Below are positions 1-7,855 of a stretch of 8,463 nucleotides of DNA, in pieces. The notes beneath the pieces are model-generated. The model saw only the letters and a list, made by a program, of their open reading frames with translations. It did not search any database and was not told the DNA's origin. The first letter of the stretch is position 1; the number at the start of each line of letters is the position of its first letter. Source of the stretch: JBEAOO01 sp041164825 (lineage in GTDB: Bacteria; Pseudomonadota; Gammaproteobacteria; Burkholderiales; Burkholderiaceae_C); the NCBI GenBank assembly GCA_041164825.1, contig JBEAOO010000150.1:1-8463 (forward strand). The letters are read 5' to 3'. The position numbers and the translations under genes were made by a program.

Positions 1-75
1 CCCCCACCGGCCCGGGCCTGCCGCGCTGCTCAAGCGCTCAGTGGTCTGGCAACGTGCAGCCGCAGCCGCAGCCAC

Positions 76-1116
76 TCACTCGTCGATTGCGTCGTCCTCA
101 GCGGCCTCGTCAGCGAAAGCATCCGCATCCGCATCCGCATCCGCATCCGCCGGCGCATCGCCCGAGGCGGCGTCGCGCACGCCACTGCCGCGCTGCTTTT
201 TCTTTTTGTTCTTCAACTCGGCCCGCGCGGCATCGGCCGCAGTGGCGGCGGCCGTCCAGGCGATGAATTCTTCGGGGGTTTCGAGCGTGATGCGGCCGAG
301 CGTGCCGGGGCGGTAGTCGTTGAGCACGATCTCGGCGGCTTTTTGCAGGTTGATGCGGCCGCCCGATTGCACCGCGCCGCGGTGGCGGGCGATGGCGATG
401 AGCAGCTCGTCGTCGGTGCGCTCGGCGGTGGCCACACCGTTCACGGCCTCGGGCAGCTTGTAGCGGGCTTCGAGCAGCTTGGCGTAGGGGCGCTTGAGGC
501 TGCCCAGCAGGGCCATGGCCACTTCTTCTTCGTCGTAGGCGTTGCGGCCCACGGCGCCGCTGGCGGCCAGGTGGTAGCCGCTTTGTTCGATGTTGATGCG
601 CGGCCACAGCATGCCGGGCGTGTCGACCAGGGCCACGTCGCTGGCCAGCATGATGATTTGTTCGACCTTGGTGATGCCGGCTTCATCGCCGGTCTTGGTC
701 GAGCGCTTGCCCATCAGCGTGTTGATGAGCGTGGACTTGCCCACGTTGGGGATGCCGCAAATCATCAGGCGCAGCGGCTTGACCATGCCGCCTCGCAGCG
801 GCGCCAGCGCGCGGCAGGCCTCCACCAGGCGGCGCGCCGGGGCGGTGACGCTGGCGTCCAGGCCGATGGCGCGGGTGTCGGGCAGGCTGTTGTAGTGGGC
901 CAGCCAGGCCTCGGTGCGCTCGGCGTCGGCCAGGTCTTGTTTGTTGAGCAGCTTGAGCTTGGGCTTGCCTTGGGTGAGCTCGGCCAGCAGCGGGTTGGCG
1001 CTGGAGCCGGGCAGGCGGGCGTCGAGCATCTCGATCACCACGTCGATGGCTTTGATGCGCTCGGCAATCGCCTTGCGGGTCACGTGCATGTGACCGGGGA
1101 ACCATTGAATCGCCAT
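76..1116 (-). CDS. rbgA: Ribosome biogenesis GTPase RbgA/YlqF (circularly permuted GTPase)
   Basis: This 346-residue protein has the permuted GTPase motif order G4-G5-G1-G2-G3 that defines the YlqF/RbgA family. The N-terminus reads MAIQWFPGHM, a family hallmark. Visible motifs are G4 NKQD (58-61), G5-like DAS (87-89), the P-loop GIPNVGKS (121-128), a G2 threonine in GITK (147-150) and G3 DTPG (165-168). By family knowledge it is a cytoplasmic GTPase that helps late maturation of the 50S ribosomal subunit. The globular part ends near residue 300. It is followed by a Lys-rich stretch (KNKKKKQ) and an acidic tail of about 35 residues built largely from an Asp-Ala repeat. No strong Shine-Dalgarno precedes the ATG, but the conserved N-terminus fixes the start. 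It lies 90 bp downstream of the hydrolase gene on the same strand. The family call is very secure; the role in this organism is inferred. Confidence 0.95.
   Translation of the reverse strand: MAIQWFPGHMHVTRKAIAERIKAIDVVIEMLDARLPGSSANPLLAELTQGKPKLKLLNKQDLADAERTEAWLAHYNSLPDTRAIGLDASVTAPARRLVEACRALAPLRGGMVKPLRLMICGIPNVGKSTLINTLMGKRSTKTGDEAGITKVEQIIMLASDVALVDTPGMLWPRINIEQSGYHLAASGAVGRNAYDEEEVAMALLGSLKRPYAKLLEARYKLPEAVNGVATAERTDDELLIAIARHRGAVQSGGRINLQKAAEIVLNDYRPGTLGRITLETPEEFIAWTAAATAADAARAELKNKKKKQRGSGVRDAASGDAPADADADADADAFADEAAEDDAIDE
119..148. repeat. Hexanucleotide microsatellite (GCATCC)5
   Basis: Five perfect tandem copies of GCATCC lie inside the 3' end of the RbgA gene. Read on the minus strand they code an alternating Ala-Asp run (about residues 323-333) in the acidic C-terminal tail. 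Copy-number changes would keep the reading frame and only change tail length. Confidence 0.95.
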
Positions 1117-1206
1117 CGTCGTTGTCGTCTCGGGGAAAAGGTGTGCACCCGCGCGCGGTTGCGAACGGGGCCCCGATTGTCTCAGGCGCGTGGTGTGGCG
1201 CGCGAT
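1117..1206. other. Intergenic gap between hydrolase and rbgA
   Basis: This 90-bp gap separates two minus-strand genes. It contains a loopless 10-bp palindrome, CGGGGCCCCG (1166-1175), with no T-run on either side, so it does not look like an intrinsic terminator. I see no convincing promoter, so the two genes could be read on one transcript. Confidence 0.4.
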
Positions 1207-2334
1207 TCAGCCGCGCTGCTGCAACTCGAAGTGCGCGAGCAAGCTGGCGTGGCGGCTCTCCCAGGGCGCGAACTGGCTGCTTTGCAGCGGCGCGACGGTG
1301 GGCAGCGTGGGCTGCTGCATGCAGTTCAAAAAGCACACCAGCAGCTCGCGCGTGGCGAGCTTGATGTCGGCGTTGAGCGCCGTGCCGCCGGGCGTGCTGC
1401 GGTCGGTGAAGACGCTGTGTGGGCCGCCCTTGTACACCGCCAGCGCCTTGTTGCGGCTGCCGGTGGCTTGGTACACGGCCACGCGGTCACTGGGCGGGCT
1501 CTGGTAGCCGGGGATGACGATTTCGTCGTCGGTGGTGGTGATGTGCAGCGAGGGCAGTTGCACCGGGCCGAGGATGGTCTCGGGGTGGGCCTCGCCATAA
1601 AACGGCGGCGCCGACAGCAGCACCAGGCCGCGCAGGCGATCGTCGCGAAGCGCCAGGGTGCGGCCGCCGCGTGTCACGCTGGCGCCTGCGGCCAGCAGGC
1701 TGGTGTTGGCGCCGTAGGAGTGGCCGGCGGCAATGATGTGCTGGGCGTCGATGCGGGCGCTGAACTGCGGGTCGCTCAGCAGCTGATCGAGGGCGAAGCG
1801 CAGGTCGTGTGCGCGGGCCACGGCTTCGCTGTCTTGCGCGGCCTGGTTGAGCCGGCTCACCAGGGTGAAGGGGTTGCCGATCCACAGGCTGCGGTCGCTG
1901 CCGATGTGTTGCAGGTGCAGGCTGGCCCAGCCGTTTTCGGCCGCGGCGTGGCCCAGGTAGCTGTAGCCGCGGCGCGAGCCGCCGATGCCGTGCGAAAACA
2001 CCATCAGCGGCAGCGGGCGGCTCAAGGCGGCCGGGTCGGTGGGCAGGTACAGGCGCACGGGCACGGCGCGGTCGCGGCGCGCATCCACCCACTCCATCTC
2101 GTGCTGGCTGACGCGCGGGTTGCCGGTGTCGCTGCTGAGGCTGCCGGTGGGCGGCGCGCCGCGGCCGTCGTCAAAGCCTTGGCCGCGCCAAGCGCAGCCG
2201 CTGGCGCCGCCCAGCACCACGCCGGCGCCCAGACCGGCGCCCCAGCCGAGCAGCGTGCGGCGGTTCAGCAAAGGGGCTGTGGTGGCGGTGGTGGCCGCGG
2301 GCGCCGCGGGCGCGGTAGGCAGGGCAGGGGGCAT
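1207..2334 (-). CDS. Exported alpha/beta hydrolase with Tat-like leader
   Basis: This 375-residue protein is a serine hydrolase of the alpha/beta fold, resembling dienelactone hydrolase or PAF-acetylhydrolase-like esterases. Visible elements are an oxyanion-type HGIGGSR (115-121), the nucleophile elbow GHSYG with Ser206 (204-208), an acidic candidate at DD 269-270 and a catalytic His candidate at GPHS (His306). The N-terminal part has a twin-arginine motif NRRTLLGWG (Arg25-Arg26), a hydrophobic Gly/Ala/Val segment, and Cys47 in an ASGC context that might be a weak lipobox. It is therefore probably exported through Tat, possibly as a lipoprotein. The 21 residues before the leader are Ala/Pro/Thr-rich. 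An in-frame TTG at 2271-2269 would give a more typical short leader beginning LLNRRT, so the true start is uncertain. The substrate cannot be deduced. The hydrolase call is firm; export is likely. Confidence 0.85.
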   Translation of the reverse strand: MPPALPTAPAAPAATTATTAPLLNRRTLLGWGAGLGAGVVLGGASGCAWRGQGFDDGRGAPPTGSLSSDTGNPRVSQHEMEWVDARRDRAVPVRLYLPTDPAALSRPLPLMVFSHGIGGSRRGYSYLGHAAAENGWASLHLQHIGSDRSLWIGNPFTLVSRLNQAAQDSEAVARAHDLRFALDQLLSDPQFSARIDAQHIIAAGHSYGANTSLLAAGASVTRGGRTLALRDDRLRGLVLLSAPPFYGEAHPETILGPVQLPSLHITTTDDEIVIPGYQSPPSDRVAVYQATGSRNKALAVYKGGPHSVFTDRSTPGGTALNADIKLATRELLVCFLNCMQQPTLPTVAPLQSSQFAPWESRHASLLAHFELQQRG

Positions 2335-2466
2335 GGGTCGGGTTCCAGTGGGTGGCGCACGCGGGTCACGCGAGGCACAGGCCGCAGTGTGCGGCGCAAC
2401 AGGGCTGGAGTGCCGGTGAGGCGCTTCAGTTCCCTTGCCCGCGCAGGGGCCAAGTGCGTCAGCCTC
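2335..2466. other. Intergenic gap between ychJ and hydrolase
   Basis: This 132-bp non-coding gap lies between two minus-strand genes. It holds a small perfect hairpin, GCCGCA-GTG-TGCGGC (2381-2395), without a following T-run on the minus strand. It could be a weak or Rho-assisted stop after ychJ, or chance in GC-rich DNA. No recognisable promoter is visible. Confidence 0.35.
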
Positions 2467-2919
2467 TCAATCCACCTCGCCGTCGATGTAGAGCCAATGT
2501 CCCTGCGCATCGCGCTCAAAGCGGCTCACCTCGTGCATGCGCTGGGCGCGGCCGCCGAATTTGCTGCGCGCCACGAATTCCACGGTGGCGTGGTCGGCGT
2601 CGATGGGGCGGTGTTGCTTCACGTGCAGGCCGAGCCAGCGCAGGCCGGGCTCGTCGGGGCCGAGCGTGGCCGGGCGGGTGCGCGGGTGCCAGGTGGCGAG
2701 CAGGTAGTCGTGCAGACCCAGCACGAAGGCGCTGTAGCGCGAGCGCATCAGCGACTCGGCCGTGGGGGCTTGCAGGTGCTGCGCGCCGCTGTGCCAGCGG
2801 GCGCAGCAGGCGCCGTAGGTGAGGCCGTCAGTGGCGCTGGACGAAGCGCTGGAAAAAGCGCCGCCGCCGCAAGGGCAGGGCGCGTTCAGCGCGAGCAGGG
2901 GTTCAGGGTCGGTCGACAT
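2467..2919 (-). CDS. ychJ: YchJ family protein (UPF0225, SEC-C-like zinc motif plus NTF2-like domain)
   Basis: This 150-residue protein matches the YchJ/UPF0225 family. It has an N-terminal CPCG (15-18) and a CC pair (38-39) of the SEC-C-like metal site. The signature TAESLMRSRYSAFV follows (53-66), then DYLLATWHP (71-79) and the C-terminal sheet residues of an NTF2-like domain, ending HWLYIDGEVD. Cysteines 15, 17, 38 and 39 probably bind zinc. The cellular function of the family is not established to my knowledge. The stretch between the two cysteine pairs is about a dozen residues longer than usual because of a Ser/Ala-rich insert (21-33). The ATG has no strong Shine-Dalgarno. The gene lies 75 bp downstream of the HD-GYP gene on the same strand. 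Confidence 0.9.
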   Translation of the reverse strand: MSTDPEPLLALNAPCPCGGGAFSSASSSATDGLTYGACCARWHSGAQHLQAPTAESLMRSRYSAFVLGLHDYLLATWHPRTRPATLGPDEPGLRWLGLHVKQHRPIDADHATVEFVARSKFGGRAQRMHEVSRFERDAQGHWLYIDGEVD

Positions 2920-2954
2920 GTCGCCATCATGCGGCAGGTCGAGCAGGTCAAGCA

Positions 2955-2981
2955 GGGCGCGCCGCGTTGCCGTGCGCGCCC
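2955..2981 (-). terminator. GC-rich stem-loop after the HD-GYP gene
   Basis: A perfect 8-bp inverted repeat, GGGCGCGC (2955-2962) and GCGCGCCC (2974-2981), with an 11-nt loop, lies 13 bp past the HD-GYP stop codon and before ychJ. No T-run follows on the minus strand. It may be a weak or Rho-assisted attenuator or an mRNA 3'-end stabiliser rather than a classical intrinsic terminator. Confidence 0.35.
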
Positions 2982-2994
2982 CCGCAGCGTGTGA

Positions 2995-4128
2995 TCAAGC
3001 CGCGGCGCGGGTCGTCAACTTCATCAGCAACTCGGGCTGCAGGCGGATCGGCGTCTCCGGGGCGCTGATCACCGTTTGCACGCCGTTGCCCGGGCGCTCG
3101 GTGTCGCGGCGCAGCGGCTGCTCCAGCGGCACACCGGCGGCCGTGGTCATCACCGCCACGATCGGCGCCATCACCGTGCTGCCACGTTGAATCACCAAGC
3201 CGGTTTCGCCCGAGTGCAAACGCACCCAGCAGCCCGGTGGGTAGACGCCAAATTCCTTCACCAGCGCCGAGATCATCGGGTGCCCCGGCTCTTGCATGAA
3301 CATCGCGCGGCCGGCCTTGTCGGCGCCCAGGGCGGTGCGGTTGTTGCGTGGGCTGAGCTTGCTCATGTAGATGTCGGCACGGCGCACCAGCTCGGCGGTT
3401 TCGCAGCTGGCCCGCAGGCCCTGCGGGTAGCCGTTCATGTCCGGTGTTTCGTGGTGTTCCGACACCGCACGCAGCCACTCGCCGTCGGTCACGCCAGCAA
3501 TCTCCAGCATGCGGCGGCTGAACTCGGGGTGGGCGTCAATCGCTTGGCGCTGCTCGTCGGTGGGCGGCGTGCCTTGCACGGCCAGTTGGCCTTGCAGCTC
3601 CAGCATCGAGATGTTCATCGTCAGCCCCACCTTGAACGCGCGCTCAGCATCGTCCGCGCTCCAGCCCAGGCGCTGGGCCGTGAGGTAGGCGGTGATGGCG
3701 GTGTGCGCCGAGTGGTTGACGCCGTGCTGCACATGGGCGTTGCCCTCTTGGCGCAGCAGTTGAAAGATGGCCAGGTCTTTGTCGCGCTCCACCAGGGCCA
3801 GCACCGGCGCGCTCGCTTCGGTCAGCGCATCGAGAAAGCCTTCTTGGCCCGATTGGTCTTGCAGCACGCTGTTGACCTGCGCCATGCAGCCGCGCCACAT
3901 CTCGGGCAACTCTTCGGGCCGGGCGGCACGCACGCGGGCGGTGGGCGACATCAGCTCATCCATGTCCACCAGCACACCGCGCGCCAGCAGCGCCTCCAGT
4001 TGCCCAACGCTCGCCACGATCTGCCCTCGGGCCAGCAGCAAGGTGCGGTCCGAATCGCGGATGTTGAAGGGCAACGGTGCCCCCACCACCACACGCTGGC
4101 GAATCTGAGAAAGCAAAGCAAACGACAT
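2995..4128 (-). CDS. Degenerate HD-GYP domain protein (c-di-GMP phosphodiesterase-like)
   Basis: This 377-residue protein has an N-terminal module of about 70 residues (LLLARGQIVASVGQLEALLARG), common in betaproteobacterial HD-GYP proteins. An HD-GYP-like domain follows (about 135-295), then a C-terminal beta-barrel-like module (YPPGCWVRLHSGETGLVI, from 296). HD-GYP landmarks kept are HSAH (139-142), AHP (199-201), HHE (225-227), NGYP (232-235) and RADIYMSKLSPR (250-261). The namesake metal-binding HD pair is lost: the expected HDIGK is MNISM (171-175). HD-GYP enzymes hydrolyse c-di-GMP with a metal centre including these residues, so this protein is probably inactive or altered and may act as a c-di-GMP sensor or partner. 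The start is the ATG with an AAGGA Shine-Dalgarno 5 nt upstream. A sigma-28-like promoter lies 74 bp upstream, hinting at a motility role. The family call is secure; the biochemical role is inferred. Confidence 0.88.
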   Translation of the reverse strand: MSFALLSQIRQRVVVGAPLPFNIRDSDRTLLLARGQIVASVGQLEALLARGVLVDMDELMSPTARVRAARPEELPEMWRGCMAQVNSVLQDQSGQEGFLDALTEASAPVLALVERDKDLAIFQLLRQEGNAHVQHGVNHSAHTAITAYLTAQRLGWSADDAERAFKVGLTMNISMLELQGQLAVQGTPPTDEQRQAIDAHPEFSRRMLEIAGVTDGEWLRAVSEHHETPDMNGYPQGLRASCETAELVRRADIYMSKLSPRNNRTALGADKAGRAMFMQEPGHPMISALVKEFGVYPPGCWVRLHSGETGLVIQRGSTVMAPIVAVMTTAAGVPLEQPLRRDTERPGNGVQTVISAPETPIRLQPELLMKLTTRAAA

Positions 4129-4133
4129 GTTTT

Positions 4134-4138
4134 TCCTT
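4134..4138 (-). promoter_or_regulatory. Shine-Dalgarno of the HD-GYP gene
   Basis: On the minus strand AAGGA lies 5 nt before the ATG at 4128. It is the clearest ribosome-binding site in the window and decides this start over non-ATG codons farther upstream in the same open frame. Confidence 0.75.
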
Positions 4139-4201
4139 GTGGTCTGGCTGAGGGCTCGCCCGCTGGTGTTGACAGCTGTGTGCACGATCCCGGTGCCAAG
4201 C

Positions 4202-4228
4202 TTATCGGTACTTTGTGTAACAACTTGA
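4202..4228 (-). promoter_or_regulatory. Sigma-28 (FliA)-type flagellar promoter
   Basis: The minus strand reads TCAAGTTG, exactly 11 nt, then ACCGATAA. The enterobacterial FliA consensus is TAAAGTTT-N11-GCCGATAA, so the match is 6 of 8 in the -35 and 7 of 8 in the -10, with exact spacing. It points to the HD-GYP gene and would leave a 5' leader of roughly 65 nt carrying the Shine-Dalgarno. No FliA gene is in the window, so regulation by sigma-28 is inferred from the match alone. Confidence 0.72.
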
Positions 4229-4267
4229 GGTCCCAGCGTATTTTCCCGACCTGAGCTGCGGATGGGC

Positions 4268-4296
4268 TTGCTCAAAATACTGTATGAAAGTACAGT
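4268..4296 (+). promoter_or_regulatory. Candidate sigma-70 promoter for imuA, overlapped by the LexA box
   Basis: TTGCTC (4268-4273), a 17-nt spacer and TACAGT (4291-4296) form a weak sigma-70-like pair, with 3 of 6 and 4 of 6 consensus bases. LexA bound at 4280-4295 would cover the spacer and -10. A start about 7 nt after the -10 would fall on the A of the imuA ATG, implying a leaderless message. This is a tentative prediction. Confidence 0.35.
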
Positions 4297-4297
4297 T
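4278..4297 (+). promoter_or_regulatory. LexA-binding SOS box of the imuA-imuB-dnaE2 cassette
   Basis: The sequence contains CTGT at 4280-4283, eight bases, and ACAG at 4292-4295. It is flanked by TA and TT, so it closely follows the E. coli-type SOS box (TACTGT...ACAGTA). Its place just before an imuA-imuB-dnaE2 cassette, a known SOS target, supports LexA repression of this operon and induction after DNA damage. Confidence 0.92.
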
Positions 4298-4302
4298 GTT
4301 TC

Positions 4303-5742
4303 ATGCCTTCCCTGCCCTTGGCCTCCGCCACCTTGCCCCTGTTTGCCGATGCGCCGCAGCCCGCAGCGCCTGGGCTGGCGCGGGTTGGCCTGGGGCGGCC
4401 GCCCTTGGAGCGGCGTGCCACGGCGGCGGCGCCTGGGTCGGTGTGGGTGGGGACGGCGCCGGCATGGCGCCCGCCGCTTTTTGCCCCCGTGCCCTGGCCC
4501 ACCGCCTTGGCGGCGTTGTGGGCGGCTGACAGCAAGGTGGTGCTCAACCCAGGTGTGGCCGCGGCTGCAGGGGCGATGTTTGCCCCGGTGGGCGACGCAG
4601 CGTTGGACCTGCTGTTGGCGCCCGCCACAGGCACGGGCGGGCGCAGTCCCCGCCGCCCTGACACCCCCCCTGCGCTCGGGGGCAACGAGGCGCTTGAGGC
4701 GGCGGGGCCTACGCCCACCGAGCCGCGTGCCGAGCCGCGTGCCGAGCCGCGTGCCGAGCCGCGTGCCGAGCCGCGTGCCGAGCGGCCTGACCCCGCCACG
4801 CTGCACCCGCTCGTCTGGCGTGCCCACCAGCTCGGCCGCCAAGCCGTGGCCGTTCAGCCCAGCGGCTGGGCCACGCTCGACGCCCAACTGCCCGGTGGTG
4901 GCTGGCCGCACCGCGCCCTCACCGAGCTGCTGCTGCCGCACCCCGGCGTGGGTGAGGTGCGCCTGCTGGCCCATGCGCTCGCCAGCGTGCAGCGCGCGGG
5001 GCGCTTGGTCATGCTGTTTGATCCGCCCGCGCAGTTGTGCGCCTGGGCCTTGGCGGCGCTCGGCATCGAGCCCGAGCAATTGCTCGTCATCCACACCCGG
5101 GCCGAGGTGGGTGCGGATGGCTCAGGCGGCTCGCCCGCTTCGGCCGCGGGGCGTTCATCGGCGGCTGGTGCTGGTGGCGGTGGCGGTGGCGCTGGCGGTG
5201 CGGGCGGAGGCGACAGCCTCTGGGCGCTCGAACAAGCCCTCAAAAGTGGCCACGTCGGCGCCGTGCTCGCTTGGCTGCCGCCGCGCCTGCGCATCGAGCG
5301 CCTGCGCCGTTTGCAGCTCGCGGCCGCCGCCCACCTCGGCCCGGCGTTCGTGCTGCGCGAGCCTGCTGCCGCCCCGCAGCCCACGCCCGCGCCATTGCGC
5401 CTGCAGTTGGCCCCGGCCGGCGGTGATCAGCTCACGCTGCATGTGCTCAAACGCCGCGGCCCGCCACTGGAGCAGCCGCTGCACCTGCGCCTGCCTGCCG
5501 TGTTGGGGCTGGCCGCCGCGCGGCGTGCGCAAGGCGCGCGCTTGGGGCCTTTGGGCGGGCCGGCGGCGTCGCCTGGCTCTGGCGCTGGTCGACCGGGCCA
5601 CGACGCACCCACGAACGCGCCGCCGATGGCGCCGCTGTCGCGGGCCCAGGCGCTGGCCGAAGCGTGCGCGCTCGCGCTGACGGCGGGGCTGTCCGGCAGT
5701 GCGCCTTTGCGTGCCGCCGCCTTCATCAACCTGGGGAGCTGA
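4303..5742 (+). CDS. imuA: ImuA, RecA-like accessory protein of translesion synthesis, with long extra segments
   Basis: The core (about residues 165-400) matches ImuA: LHPLVWRAHQLG (167-178), GWATLDAQLPGGGW (188-201), a degenerate P-loop-like region around HPGVGEVRLL (213-222), LWALEQALKSGHVGAVLAWLP (306-326) and LKRRGPPL (382-389). ImuA is a RecA/SulA-like protein without a proper Walker A that joins ImuB and DnaE2 in SOS mutagenesis. At 479 residues it is far longer than usual (roughly 200-270). Extra parts are an Ala/Pro-rich N-terminal extension of about 160 residues including EPRA x5 (140-159), a Gly/Ser insert (about 267-304), and a long Pro/Gly/Ala tail region. High GC at third codon positions through the extension supports translation. 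The first ATG (4303) fits the LexA box 7 bp before it but has no Shine-Dalgarno. An internal start, for example ATG 4576, is possible. Confidence 0.88.
   Translation: MPSLPLASATLPLFADAPQPAAPGLARVGLGRPPLERRATAAAPGSVWVGTAPAWRPPLFAPVPWPTALAALWAADSKVVLNPGVAAAAGAMFAPVGDAALDLLLAPATGTGGRSPRRPDTPPALGGNEALEAAGPTPTEPRAEPRAEPRAEPRAEPRAERPDPATLHPLVWRAHQLGRQAVAVQPSGWATLDAQLPGGGWPHRALTELLLPHPGVGEVRLLAHALASVQRAGRLVMLFDPPAQLCAWALAALGIEPEQLLVIHTRAEVGADGSGGSPASAAGRSSAAGAGGGGGGAGGAGGGDSLWALEQALKSGHVGAVLAWLPPRLRIERLRRLQLAAAAHLGPAFVLREPAAAPQPTPAPLRLQLAPAGGDQLTLHVLKRRGPPLEQPLHLRLPAVLGLAAARRAQGARLGPLGGPAASPGSGAGRPGHDAPTNAPPMAPLSRAQALAEACALALTAGLSGSAPLRAAAFINLGS
4720..4779 (+). repeat. Five perfect tandem copies of a 12-bp unit coding EPRA
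   Basis: GAGCCGCGTGCC is repeated five times without a mismatch inside imuA. Each unit codes Glu-Pro-Arg-Ala (residues 140-159), just before the conserved ImuA core. Perfect identity at the base level suggests recent expansion by slippage, and length changes preserve the frame. Confidence 0.97.
5173..5190 (+). repeat. (GGTGGC)3 in the imuA glycine linker
   Basis: Three perfect copies of GGTGGC, followed by decayed variants to about 5213, code a Gly-rich run (residues 291-303). It interrupts the ImuA core between the LLVIHT strand and LWALEQAL. Most ImuA proteins have a short loop here, so this looks like a flexible insertion. Confidence 0.85.
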
Positions 5743-5884
5743 TGCATGTTGATGAGGCTTGACAGGGTGACTCGTCCGCTACTTCCCGCTCATCCCGCTC
5801 TTCCCGTTTGGCCCACGCATCCCGTTTGGCCTCTGCCGTTTTCTGGCCCCTTCGCTGCTTCTGTTGTTGTTGACGTCGTCCCCC
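5743..5884 (+). other. 142-bp gap between imuA and imuB with decayed 9-bp repeats
   Basis: Genes of this cassette are normally close or overlapping, so this gap is long. It contains a pyrimidine-rich series of 9-bp units of the type TTCCCGCTC/ATCCCGTTT (about 5783-5836), including two exact copies of TCCCGTTTGGCC (5802-5813 and 5820-5831). A TTGACA at 5759-5764 has no matching -10. The imuB frame is open from 5771 but offers no start codon before TTG 5864. I see no gene here. Confidence 0.6.
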
Positions 5885-7849
<1,965 letters not shown>

Positions 7850-7855
7850 GCCGCT

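Noticed and set aside
1..75. Possible 3' end of a neighbouring gene at the left edge
   Set aside because: Several frames are open, but the piece is too short to recognise a product, and only a chance palindrome (9-18) is visible.
1166..1175. CGGGGCCCCG palindrome as a terminator
   Set aside because: It has no loop and no T-run, and such palindromes are expected by chance at this GC content.
343..2994. An 883-codon open frame on the plus strand across rbgA, the hydrolase and ychJ
   Set aside because: It lies antisense to three recognisable protein families and is an expected by-product of GC-rich third positions. Its translation is rich in Gly/Ala/Val/His with no domain.
4169..4174. TTGACA as a rightward -35 box
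   Set aside because: No -10-like sequence occurs at 15-19 bp spacing, and the LexA-box promoter is farther downstream.
4129..5094. Extension of the HD-GYP frame upstream of ATG 4128
   Set aside because: The frame stays open, but it would run through both promoters and the antisense of imuA. The AAGGA Shine-Dalgarno and family N-terminus support ATG 4128.
4262..5680. A 472-codon plus-strand open frame overlapping imuA in another frame
   Set aside because: Its translation is Arg/Pro/Trp/Cys-rich, typical of an out-of-frame reading, while the imuA frame carries all the conserved ImuA motifs.
5759..5764. TTGACA as an internal promoter for imuB
   Set aside because: The sequence at the proper -10 distance (around 5780-5788) is pyrimidine/GC-rich and does not resemble TATAAT.
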